Of a stretch of DNA of 37,685 nt, positions 15,362 to 23,649 are shown piece by piece (position 1 is the first letter of the stretch; each line of letters starts with the position of its first letter). A model generated the notes under the pieces. The model saw only the letters and a program-made list of their open reading frames with translations, ran no database searches and was not told the DNA's origin. The stretch covers positions 1 through 37,685 of the forward strand of contig JBBQHX010000006.1 in the NCBI GenBank assembly GCA_038324385.1, in the 5' to 3' direction. A program made the position numbers and the translations under genes. This DNA comes from JBBQHX01 sp038324385 (GTDB taxonomy: Bacteria; Gemmatimonadota; Gemmatimonadetes; Gemmatimonadales; Gemmatimonadaceae).

Positions 15362-18166
15362 CTACTGCCCGGCTGCCCGAAGTCGCTCGAGCAGCGTACC
15401 CAGTCGTTGGATCTCCGTACCATAACGCGCCCAGTCGCCCGCGCGCTGGGCCCGGATGGCCGCGTCGTACGCCTGCGATGCCTGTTCGAGCACGGCAGTG
15501 GTCCCGGCCGGAAGCGCGGCCGCCGACGGAGTGATACCCGCGGACGGCGCCGAGGGTGCCCCGGCCGCCAGCGGAACCGCTTCCGACTCCGCCACGTCGG
15601 CCGCGGCGAGCGTCGGTGCGGCACCGCCGAAGAGCTGCCCAAGCGCGGCGTCGAGCGTCTCCGCCATCACCACCTGATTCTGGTAGGCGACGATGACACG
15701 ATTCAGCTCGGGGATGCGTCCGCCCTCTGCCCGGAGGTAGAGCGGCTGGACGTACAATAACGCCTCCTCGATCGGAATCACCAGCAATTCACCGCGAATC
15801 ACCTCGGAGCCGCGCTGATCCCAGAGTGAGATCTGGCGCGCGATATCCGGATTCTGGTTGATGCGATCGACGATCTGCCGCGGTCCGAATACGAGGCTCT
15901 GCTTCGGAAAACGATAGACCCGCAGCCCGCCGTACTGTTCACCATCCATCCGGGCGACCATCCAGGCGGCGAGGTTGTCCTTCCCACGCGGCGTGAATGG
16001 CGTCATGAAGATGTACTCGGCTTCGGTCTCGCCGGGGAGTCGCATGATGATGTGGCGCATGAATGGGCGCGACGACTCGCCCGATCCATCGAGCTGCGGA
16101 ATCTGCCACTGATCCTCGCGCGCGTAGAACTCCTCCGCGTCGTCCATGTGGTAGCTGGCGTAGAGCTCCGCCTGCACGCGATAGAGATCCTCCGGATAGC
16201 GGAGATGGCTACGGAGATCGGCCGGCATCTCGCTCAACGGGCGGAAGATGCCGGGGAACATCCGCGCCTGCGTCTGGATGATCGGGTCCGACGCGTCCGC
16301 GATGTAGGCCGTGATCGTGCCATTATACGCGTCGATTGAAATCTTGACGCTGTTGCGGAGGTAGCGTGTGCCATCCGTGAGCGGCACCGAGTACGGATAG
16401 CGCGTCGTCCGCGTGTAGCCGTCGAGCAGCCAGGTGAGCGTGCCGTCCTCTCGAACGACGAGATACGGATCACCGTCGAGGCGAACCGTGGGCAGGGCGG
16501 CGCTGGCGCGGTCGACGATGTTGCGGCGGAACATGAACCGGCTTTCCGGCTGGATCGCGTCGGTCAGCAGCAGCTTCATCGAGCCGAAGCGCGACGCGAA
16601 GAGCGCGCGGCGCAGCAGGGAACCGGCCGGCACGCCGCCCGTCCCCTCATACTGCGTGAAGACGTTCTCTTCACCCTGCGGGTAGTCGAACTCACGCTGG
16701 GTCGTCCCGGTGACGATCCAATGGTCGCCCAGCTCGCCGTAGTAGATCTGCGGGCGCGTCACCCGCAGGTTGACGGAGCTCACCGGGGGAAGATCCTGGA
16801 TGAAGAGCACCGGAAGGCCTTCGGTCGTGGCCTCGTTGACGGGGCTGAGCGTGACGCCCATGCCGTGCGTGAACGTCAGGCGCTCGTTGATGAAGGTCCG
16901 CGTCGGGAGCGCGGCCGGGTTGAGTTCGCGCGGGGACAACATTACCTGGCGATACTGGCCATTGATCATGTACCGATCGTCGTCGACCTCGGCGAAGTCG
17001 TAGTACGTCCGGATTTCCTGGAGCTGCCCGAGCGTCTGCAGGAGCGGATCGCGATCCCACAGCCGCACGTTGCCGATGGTCTCCTCGTTGCGCCTGATCT
17101 GCTCCATCGTCAGGCGGGCCTCACCGGTCAGGTCACGGGTCTCGACCTCATCGAGTCCCCACGCGCGGCGGGTCGCGGCGAGGTGGTTCGAGAGCAGCGG
17201 CCCCTCGCGGGCGAGCTCGTTCGGATCGACGAGGAGCTTCTGCACGGCCGCCGGCGCCAGACCGGTGCCGACCACCGCGACGAGGGCGTAAGCCGCCACC
17301 GCGGTGGCGAGATGCCAGAGCACCCGGCGGCGCGTCGCACCCCAGATCACCCAGGCGGCGCCAAGCAGGGCGATGAGCGCGAGGACGCGCAGGGCGGGGA
17401 GGCGCGCGGCCAGGTCGACGTAGGTGGCGCCGCTGAACAGTCCGCCGCTGTCGGTGAGCAGCGTCGGGATGCGGATGAACCAGATCCGCAACGCGGTCAG
17501 GACGAACGCGATCGCCGCGAGCACGCCGATGTGCATGCCGGCCGCCGGATCCACGCGCATGCCGTTGGGCGTCGCGAGCAGGTGCCCGCGCAGCCAGTAG
17601 ATGGCCGTGACGGCCACCAGCGTCAGGATGGCGAGCCCCGTGAACAGGCCGATCGTCCATTCGAGGACGGGGAGCGTGAACACGTAATGCCCGATGTCCC
17701 GCCCGAACACCGGATCGGTGACGCCGAAGGGCACCGCGTGCTGCCACTCGAGCACGGCGCGCCAGCCGCCGGCGGCCGACAGGCCGGTGGTCACGGCGAA
17801 GAAGAGTGAGGCTGGCAGCGCCACACGCCGAATCAGCCCCGAGAGGTCGGGGCGCGGCGTCGCCCGATCGAGTGGAACCACGAACGGGTCGATCTCCATG
17901 CTGCGCTGCGCGAGTCGCAGATTCGCGTACAGCACGGCGAAGGCGAACAGCGCCGCGCCGAGTCCGAGCGCCCACTGCATTCCGAGCGTCCGCAGGAAGA
18001 CCGTCTCGAAACCGACTTCCTGAAACCAGTACCAATCGGTGATCAGCCGAACGAGCGCCGGGAAGGCGATGAAGAGGACAACGATCGCGCCTCCGATCAG
18101 GAGCGGAGTCGCCGAGCGCCGGCGAGTACGCAGGCGGGCCGGGATCTGGGGGACGGGTTCGGTCAT
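15362..18166 (-). CDS. UPF0182-family membrane protein
   Basis: This 934-aa protein belongs to a family of unknown function. The first 310 residues contain about seven membrane segments, for example LLIGGAIVVLFIAFPALVRL near 22-41, WALGLGAALFAFAVLYANL near 63-81 and YALVAVVGTGLAPAAVQKLL near 291-310. About 560 residues of soluble, presumably extracytoplasmic sequence follow, with many Tyr/Arg-rich strands (RYPEDLYRVQAELYASYH; YIFMTPFTPRGKDNLAAWMV). An Ala/Pro-rich linker and a short coiled tail close the protein. The length matches the family's 900-1000 residues. ATG 18166 begins 25 nt after the stop of the DUF423 gene, so the two are probably co-transcribed. No function should be assigned. 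Confidence 0.92.
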   Translation of the reverse strand: MTEPVPQIPARLRTRRRSATPLLIGGAIVVLFIAFPALVRLITDWYWFQEVGFETVFLRTLGMQWALGLGAALFAFAVLYANLRLAQRSMEIDPFVVPLDRATPRPDLSGLIRRVALPASLFFAVTTGLSAAGGWRAVLEWQHAVPFGVTDPVFGRDIGHYVFTLPVLEWTIGLFTGLAILTLVAVTAIYWLRGHLLATPNGMRVDPAAGMHIGVLAAIAFVLTALRIWFIRIPTLLTDSGGLFSGATYVDLAARLPALRVLALIALLGAAWVIWGATRRRVLWHLATAVAAYALVAVVGTGLAPAAVQKLLVDPNELAREGPLLSNHLAATRRAWGLDEVETRDLTGEARLTMEQIRRNEETIGNVRLWDRDPLLQTLGQLQEIRTYYDFAEVDDDRYMINGQYRQVMLSPRELNPAALPTRTFINERLTFTHGMGVTLSPVNEATTEGLPVLFIQDLPPVSSVNLRVTRPQIYYGELGDHWIVTGTTQREFDYPQGEENVFTQYEGTGGVPAGSLLRRALFASRFGSMKLLLTDAIQPESRFMFRRNIVDRASAALPTVRLDGDPYLVVREDGTLTWLLDGYTRTTRYPYSVPLTDGTRYLRNSVKISIDAYNGTITAYIADASDPIIQTQARMFPGIFRPLSEMPADLRSHLRYPEDLYRVQAELYASYHMDDAEEFYAREDQWQIPQLDGSGESSRPFMRHIIMRLPGETEAEYIFMTPFTPRGKDNLAAWMVARMDGEQYGGLRVYRFPKQSLVFGPRQIVDRINQNPDIARQISLWDQRGSEVIRGELLVIPIEEALLYVQPLYLRAEGGRIPELNRVIVAYQNQVVMAETLDAALGQLFGGAAPTLAAADVAESEAVPLAAGAPSAPSAGITPSAAALPAGTTAVLEQASQAYDAAIRAQRAGDWARYGTEIQRLGTLLERLRAAGQ

Positions 18167-18191
18167 CGCGGGAAGGGCAACGAGGAGATGC

Positions 18192-18626
18192 TCAGCTGCC
18201 AGCAGGCAGCCGGAGTGCAGCAAGGGCGAGACAAATCCACCCGCCGATCAGCGCGACGCCTCCAATCGGCGTGATGGCGCCCAGCCAGCGGGTGTCGGTC
18301 AGCACGAGGAGGTAGAGACTCCCCGAGAAGATGAGCACGCCGGCGATGAAGCAGAGGCCGGCCCAGCGAACGAATGCTACGTCCGGGACCAGCGTCGATG
18401 CCCACGCGACGGCGAGCAGGGCCAATGCATGATACATCTGATACCGGACCGCGGTCTCGAAGATCGCGAGGTCACCAGGCGAGAGGCGGGCACGGAGCGC
18501 GTGGGCGCCGAACGCACCGGCCGCGACCGCAATGCCGGCCAGGGCGGCGCCGAACGTCAGGAAGAAGCGAGCCACGTGCAGAGGCAAGGGGAGAGAGGAC
18601 CCCGAGAATTTCGGGTCGTGCAGCAT
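18192..18626 (-). CDS. DUF423 small inner-membrane protein
   Basis: This 144-aa protein has four hydrophobic segments. It shows the family pattern: GAALAGIAVAAGAFGAHAL in the first helix, IFETAVRYQMYHALALL in the second, FIAGVLIFSGSLYLLVL in the third and ITPIGGVALIGGWICLAL in the last. The GAFGAHAL and YQMYHALALL stretches are diagnostic of DUF423 (YgdD-like). Function is unknown; it sits in the inner membrane. ATG 18626 gives the family's usual size. It is the first gene of the minus-strand set leading into the UPF0182 gene and diverges from the unknown gene at 18898. Confidence 0.88.
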   Translation of the reverse strand: MLHDPKFSGSSLPLPLHVARFFLTFGAALAGIAVAAGAFGAHALRARLSPGDLAIFETAVRYQMYHALALLAVAWASTLVPDVAFVRWAGLCFIAGVLIFSGSLYLLVLTDTRWLGAITPIGGVALIGGWICLALAALRLPAGS

Positions 18627-18897
18627 GGCTGTCGAGACGCACCCGTCAACCGCGTCGGCCGCCGCCGCCGCGCGGGCGCGACAGTTGTAGCGGGAACGCC
18701 GCGCTGGGAGTACCGGTCCGATGCCCGGTTGCGGCCATCCTGTCCGGAAAGTGGTTGTGCCGGCGGCACTTCCAAGGGGGAAGGTAGCGTCCGGCGGGCG
18801 GCATGGGCGATGCCTTGGAGATCCGCGCGGACCGAGGCGGTCTGCGAGTCGCCCTTCGTGCGTCACTCTGCTCCACTCTCGCCGCCCCCCCCCGCTC

Positions 18898-19395
18898 ATG
18901 CCCGATCGTCGTGACGCCCAGCCTGACCGCGTCGAGTCCCGTGATGCGCGCGAAACGCTTACGCTCGACGAGCCGCTGCTGCTGCTCCTGACGAGCGCGG
19001 TCGACCAGTCGCGCGATCAGTTGGGAGACCCCGCGGCCCACCGCGAGTTCGTCGAAGCCACGGTCCGCTACGTTCGAGACGTCGAGCGGTACATGTCGCA
19101 CCCGCAGTTGCGTTCCCGCTTCCACGATCGCCTGAGCCGGCTCCTCAACGTGCTCGGCCAGTACGTGATCGCCCAGGCGCTGCAGGCGCCGACCGGTGCG
19201 CGGGCACCGGAGACCACGGCCATTTTCGACATCGCGGCCCGGGTGCGGGAGTTCGCGCTGACCCACGAGCGCCATCGTGTCGCGATGGAGTTGCCGGAGT
19301 CGGCCGAGGCGATCCGCATGGCGTTCGGGATCGACCCTGAGGAATGGCGCACGTCGATCGACGAGCGGCTGGATCCGCGCGATCCCCGCGACTGA
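18898..19395 (+). CDS. Uncharacterised 165-aa helical protein
   Basis: I do not recognise this protein. It has no signal peptide or membrane segment and reads as almost all-helical: a short polar N-terminus, a Leu-rich helix (DEPLLLLLTSAVDQSRDQLG), two long amphipathic helices (EFVEATVRYVRDVERYM; LSRLLNVLGQYVIAQALQ), and a C-terminal part ending in GIDPEEWRTSIDERL. G/C-rich third positions and a sensible protein composition support coding from ATG 18898; the open frame upstream is Arg/Pro-rich and not gene-like. The C-rich stretch directly before the ATG offers no ribosome site. It stands alone between the divergent DUF423 gene and infA. Confidence 0.65.
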   Translation: MPDRRDAQPDRVESRDARETLTLDEPLLLLLTSAVDQSRDQLGDPAAHREFVEATVRYVRDVERYMSHPQLRSRFHDRLSRLLNVLGQYVIAQALQAPTGARAPETTAIFDIAARVREFALTHERHRVAMELPESAEAIRMAFGIDPEEWRTSIDERLDPRDPRD

Positions 19396-19484
19396 CGATG
19401 GTCGCCGGCGACGCGCGCGCTCGGCCGCGGGGCCCCGGAGTCGCCGGTCGGATCGGTGAAGACGCCGCATCCGGTTGACCTGCA

Positions 19485-19512
19485 TTGCCTTGCGGCGATT
19501 GCGGGCTAGATT
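19485..19512 (+). promoter_or_regulatory. Promoter candidate for infA
   Basis: TTGCCT (19485-19490) and TAGATT (19507-19512) resemble -35 and -10 hexamers with a 16-nt spacer. They lie 113 nt before the infA start. Matches are moderate (four of six each). Confidence 0.35.
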
Positions 19513-19624
19513 TCCGCGGGTTCCGCCCGGTCGCGCGCCTGTTCAGGTCGCGGCATCATCGGCGTGAACCACGGCGCGCGCCCGGAGGGCGCGGCCGCGC
19601 AGACATCAAACTGGAGTGGGGTGC

Positions 19625-19846
19625 ATGTCGAAGCAGGATGCGATCGAGCTGGAAGGGACGGTCACCGAGGTGCTGCCCAACGCGACATTCCGGGTAGCGC
19701 TGACCAATGGGCATGAAGCCCTCGCGACGATCGCGGGGCGCATGCGTCGGTACCGAATCCGCGTTCTGGCAGGCGATCGCGTCACGATCGAGGTGTCGCC
19801 GTACGACCTGACGCGTGGCCGGATCACCTTCCGCCACAAGAACTGA
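19625..19846 (+). CDS. infA: Translation initiation factor IF-1
   Basis: This 73-aa protein is a complete S1-like OB-fold. IF-1 binds the A site of the 30S subunit during initiation. The family pattern is easy to follow: ELEGTVTEVLPNATFRVAL, then NGHEALATIAGRMRR, RIRVLAGDRVTIEVSPYDL and TRGRITFRHK. Where common sequences have ISGKMR and IVYRYK, this one has IAGRMR and ITFRHK. ATG 19625 follows GGAGTGGGGTGC, an acceptable ribosome site; an in-frame ATG at 19616 would overlap that site. The gene is solitary: no rpmJ, rpsM or other ribosomal protein gene follows, unlike the usual infA within the ribosomal operon, so it could be a second copy. Confidence 0.95.
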   Translation: MSKQDAIELEGTVTEVLPNATFRVALTNGHEALATIAGRMRRYRIRVLAGDRVTIEVSPYDLTRGRITFRHKN

Positions 19847-20013
19847 CGTTCGTTCAGGTGAGCGTGAGGCGGGCGGATCGCTGTCACCGCTCGTGCGGCG
19901 GGGCGTCGGAACCGTGACCGCCCGCTCGTGATCACACGGCAGGAGAGTCCCGCTCATGGCGGGGCTCTTTTTGGCATGTGGGGTTTCGGCTGCGGGGGGA
20001 GTCCGGCAGGATC

Positions 20014-20299
20014 GACCGCGGAGGACGCGGAGGACGCGGAGGACTGCTCGCGAGGGTGGGACTCGGCTGGGGCGTATAGAGCGTCGGGTGATCGAGTTCC
20101 GTGCGTTTTGAGGGGAACGGCACTGCTAGCGATCGGCGGTGCGCCATCGGGGGCGCCGGGGCGGACGCGCGGTGCTGTTCCCCTTTTTCCATCTGTCATG
20201 CTCGCGTCGCGCGCAGCCCGCCGGACTTTCAGCGCCAGACTCTCGTCGCGCGGTCACCCTCTGCGGCCGTCCTCTGCGTCCTTTGCGTCCTCCGCGGTC
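20014..20299. repeat. Nested inverted-repeat element with 9-bp periodic arms
   Basis: Arms 20014-20043 and 20270-20299 are inverted copies at 27 of 30 positions, each built on a GGACGCRGA-like 9-bp period. A shared GAGGGTG at the same spacing extends the similarity to about 45 bp (20014-20058 and 20255-20299). Inside lies a second inverted pair, 20112-20123 with 20172-20183 (11 of 12 plus one G-T), followed by TTTTT at 20184-20188. The element fills most of the 588-bp gap 19847-20434, which has no gene I can support. It could be a miniature mobile element, a REP-like dispersed repeat or two unrelated regulatory hairpins. Confidence 0.6.
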
Positions 20300-20376
20300 A
20301 ATCAGTAGACCCCCGCCCCAGCAGACGCCCCCGAAACCTGCCCCACGCCGGACCAACTCAGCCGGGGACCGAACAA

Positions 20377-20414
20377 ACGACGCCCCCGGGAGCCAATCTC
20401 CCGGGGGGCGTCGT
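20377..20414 (-). terminator. Hairpin terminator after the TonB-dependent receptor gene
   Basis: Bases 20377-20392 pair with 20398-20414 (16 pairs, one bulged G) around CCAAT, starting 20 nt downstream of the receptor's stop on the minus strand. On that strand the stem is followed by TTGTTC, a weak U-run. Confidence 0.75.
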
Positions 20415-20434
20415 CAGGCGGGCGGCGACACGCG

Positions 20435-23353
20435 TCAGAACGTGTACTGCAGCCGGGTCATGATGAGGCGACCGATCGACGGGACGCCGGCGAACAGCGG
20501 GACCTTGCGGTTGCCGAGGTTGGTGCCGTTGACCGAGAAGAGCAGCCCGTTGGTGCCGCGGAAGGGCAGGCGCCACACGAGCTGCGCGTCGATGAAGGTG
20601 CTCGTCGGCGGCGTCTCGTAGAGAAAGTTGCCCGTACCGTCGGCGCGCGGGAGGGAGTCGCCGAGGGTGACGAAGACGGCTGAGTTGACCGGGTAGGTGT
20701 TCTGGTAGCGGCCGCGGAGTTCGAACGAGAGATCGCGCGGCTCCCAGTTGTAGCGGAGCGTGAGCGAGCCCTTGTGATCCGGCGCGTTGAGCGTGAGCGG
20801 GCGACCACCGGCCATGATCTCCGGGAACTCGACGTCGCTCACCCACGAGTACGTACCGGCGACCGAGAAGGCGGAGGTGAAGAGGTAGTCGACCGCGATG
20901 TCGGTGCCGTACAGGTTCACGTCCTGATCGATGTTCTGATAGGTGAACGCGATGTCGCTGTTGTTCGTCGTCCGCCCATTCGGGACGACGGTGCCGAGGG
21001 GGACGCGGGCCATCGCCATGGCGACGCTCGTGGCGACCGCGCCGGCGGACGGACCCAGTACCGGCGCGAGATGGGCGGCGAGGCCGGCCTGCAGTGAAGC
21101 CGGGTCGAGGAAGGCGTTGGGGGTGAAGTTGACCGCCGGCGTCACGAAGTTCTGGCGGCGCTGGTACCACCCGTCGACGGCGAGACGGAAATTATTGTCG
21201 AACACCCCCTTGTAGCCCAGTTCGAGCACGTTGGTGAACGACGCCTTGAGCGCCTCGATGTCGCGCACGTCGGCGGGGGCAATCGTCGTCGCCGGCGCGG
21301 TGAGCGCGGCGAGGCGCGTATCGACGTTGGCGCCGACGGCGTTGAAGGTGCCGAGGCGGGCGATCACGGCGTCGGCCGCGGCCGCGGGCAGTCCGGCCGC
21401 GAGCAGCCCGTTACGCAGCCCTCCCTGGAGGGAGACACCGAGCGCAGCGGGGTAGTAGGCCGCGGCATTGGCCGGCACATACTGCGTGTTGCCGCCCGCG
21501 GCCGCCGGCGTGAACGGGGACTTCATGCACAGGCTGCCGACGCCGCCGGTGCAGTCACGCTGGAACTGATAGCCGTTCGTCGGGTTGCCGACGGCGCGCA
21601 CGTTGTACGGCAGTCCGCCGACGTTCGCCGCCTGGAGCAGGTCGAGGAAGAAGGAGAAGTTGGCCGGCGTGCTGTAAGCGCGGTTGAACGTCAGGCGAAC
21701 GTTCTGCGTCTCGGTCGGCTTGTACACCACCGCCGCACGCGGCGAGAAGAACGTTCCGTCGAGCAGGCTGTGCTGGTCGGCGCGGGCGGCGAACAGGAGG
21801 TCCCACTGCGGAGTCAGGCGCGTCGTCGACTGGACGTAGCCGCCGTACTCGTTGACGTTGTCGATGTCCTCGTTCCGCCCATTGATCGTGCCGCCAGTGC
21901 GCGGATTGGTGAAGATGTAGTCGAAGCCGTAGACGAACGACTGCCGGTCACCGATGTCGGAGCTGTACTGGAGTTGCGAGGCCACCGTCCGTGACTGGTC
22001 GACGATCGGCTGGCCGGTCCGGAAGAGATAGGTGCCCGTCAGGTCGAGGCTGTCACTGTTACCGGCGTCCGAGAGGTTGGCGAACACCTGGGCGAACAGG
22101 CGGCCCCAGCGCAGGCGCGACTGCCCGTGCTGGTATGTCCAGTTGCGAATCTGCGCCGCGCCGTTGGCGCCGGTCAGTTCGAGGCCGTTCGAGATCTGGG
22201 CGAAGCCGTACGAGTTGATCCACTCCGCATCGTCCGCGAAGCGCCAGTCGAGGCGCGCCTCGCCGCCGAACTTCTCGAGGTCGAAGTTACGGTCGTTCGG
22301 CTGCCCGACGCGCGACCGCGGCGTGTTGGGCGAATTGGGGAAGAGCGCGGGCTCCGCGGGATCCTGGAACTGCCAGTCGTCGCCGCGGATGTACTCGCCG
22401 GAGACCTTGTAGCCGAGCGACTGGCCCAACACGCCTGCGTGGCGCGCGGCACCGCGGAGCACCGAACGCTCGCCGGCGTCGACGGTGAGCGTTGTCCCCT
22501 GCGACGTGAAGGGCGACTTGGTGATGATGTGGAGCACGCCGTTGGCGCTGTTGGGGCCGTACAGCGCGGCCGCCGGTCCGAGCAGCACCTCGATCCGCTC
22601 GACGTCCTCGGTCGGCGTCGGGACGAGGGAGGCGACGTTGACGCGCAGCGACGGCAGCGAGGCGAACCGGTTGTCGACGAGCGTCAGCATCGCGCCCGAG
22701 AAGACGTTGTTGAACCCACGCGCAACCACCGCCGACTGAACGAGTCCGCCCTGGGCGATGTCGATGCCCGGGACGCCGCGCAGATTGTCGACCGCCGTCA
22801 GGGCCGGCCGTTCCTCGATCTGCTGCGACGTCACGACGCTGATCGACGCGGGCGCGTCGAGCACCTTTTCGGTGGATCGCGAGGCGGTGGTGACCACCTG
22901 CTCGAGGGCGGTGACGCTGGTCGTCAGGGTCAACGTCACGTTGGTCGCCTGCCCGGATGTCACCCGGACCGTATCCATGCCACTCGGCGCGTAGCCGATG
23001 CGTGAGGCGAGCACCTGATAGCTTCCGGCGGGGAGGCCGGCGATCGTGAACGTGCCGTCGGCGCGGCTGAGCGTGACGCCGGCGATCCGGCCGCCCGCGA
23101 GCGCTTGAACGCGCGCGGATTCCACGGGCGCGTCGTTATTGCCGGTCACCCGCCCCGTGATGCTGCCGGTGGCGTCCTGCGCGCCCAGCGGCGCGACGGC
23201 CGCGCTGGCGAACACGACGGCGAGAAGGGCCATGGCCAGGATCGTGAGGCGCCGGACGCCGGCGCGGAGCGCGCCTCGGGTCGCCGCGGGCGAGTCGGAC
23301 GCGTGCGGCGACCGGTCGCGATCGCACAGTCGGACGACGAACTTTGGCATCAT
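20435..23353 (-). CDS. TonB-dependent receptor with N-terminal carboxypeptidase-regulatory-like domain
   Basis: This outer-membrane receptor of about 972 aa has a basic leader and a late hydrophobic signal segment (LTILAMALLAVVFASAAVA, cleavage near LGAQ). A beta-sandwich follows (SITGRVTGNNDAPVESARV to LPAGSYQVLASRIGYAP), then the plug with SISVVTSQQIEE, VDNLRGVPGIDI, VVARGFNNVFSGAML and VLLGPAAALYGPNSANGVL. The barrel ends RLIMTRLQYTF with the terminal Phe expected for outer-membrane insertion. The start at the tandem ATG 23353/23350 is set by GAGG just upstream; the frame continues further up through the heptamer repeats but is not coding-like there. It is not of the SusC type. It diverges from an M28 peptidase gene. 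Substrate unknown. Confidence 0.9.
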   Translation of the reverse strand: MMPKFVVRLCDRDRSPHASDSPAATRGALRAGVRRLTILAMALLAVVFASAAVAPLGAQDATGSITGRVTGNNDAPVESARVQALAGGRIAGVTLSRADGTFTIAGLPAGSYQVLASRIGYAPSGMDTVRVTSGQATNVTLTLTTSVTALEQVVTTASRSTEKVLDAPASISVVTSQQIEERPALTAVDNLRGVPGIDIAQGGLVQSAVVARGFNNVFSGAMLTLVDNRFASLPSLRVNVASLVPTPTEDVERIEVLLGPAAALYGPNSANGVLHIITKSPFTSQGTTLTVDAGERSVLRGAARHAGVLGQSLGYKVSGEYIRGDDWQFQDPAEPALFPNSPNTPRSRVGQPNDRNFDLEKFGGEARLDWRFADDAEWINSYGFAQISNGLELTGANGAAQIRNWTYQHGQSRLRWGRLFAQVFANLSDAGNSDSLDLTGTYLFRTGQPIVDQSRTVASQLQYSSDIGDRQSFVYGFDYIFTNPRTGGTINGRNEDIDNVNEYGGYVQSTTRLTPQWDLLFAARADQHSLLDGTFFSPRAAVVYKPTETQNVRLTFNRAYSTPANFSFFLDLLQAANVGGLPYNVRAVGNPTNGYQFQRDCTGGVGSLCMKSPFTPAAAGGNTQYVPANAAAYYPAALGVSLQGGLRNGLLAAGLPAAAADAVIARLGTFNAVGANVDTRLAALTAPATTIAPADVRDIEALKASFTNVLELGYKGVFDNNFRLAVDGWYQRRQNFVTPAVNFTPNAFLDPASLQAGLAAHLAPVLGPSAGAVATSVAMAMARVPLGTVVPNGRTTNNSDIAFTYQNIDQDVNLYGTDIAVDYLFTSAFSVAGTYSWVSDVEFPEIMAGGRPLTLNAPDHKGSLTLRYNWEPRDLSFELRGRYQNTYPVNSAVFVTLGDSLPRADGTGNFLYETPPTSTFIDAQLVWRLPFRGTNGLLFSVNGTNLGNRKVPLFAGVPSIGRLIMTRLQYTF

Positions 23354-23527
23354 GTTCCTCGGTCTCATAAGGAATCGCCTCCGCAAACGGGGACAGGGGG
23401 CGTTCGTCGAACTTGAAGAGGCCGCCCGCCGTGCAGCGTACGCGCGTGGGGGGCGGAATACGATACACTTCGGCGGTGGCGAGTCAATACTCCGCTCTGT
23501 CCCACGTGCATCCGACACTGACCGCTG

Positions 23528-23619
<92 letters not shown>

Positions 23620-23649
23620 CGCATTTCTCCCGACGCTCCCCGGACCCCC

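Noticed and set aside
16721..17809. A 362-codon plus-strand open frame inside the UPF0182 gene
   Set aside because: It has no family motifs, is dominated by Arg/Gly/Asp/Gln, and is antisense to a well-conserved membrane protein.
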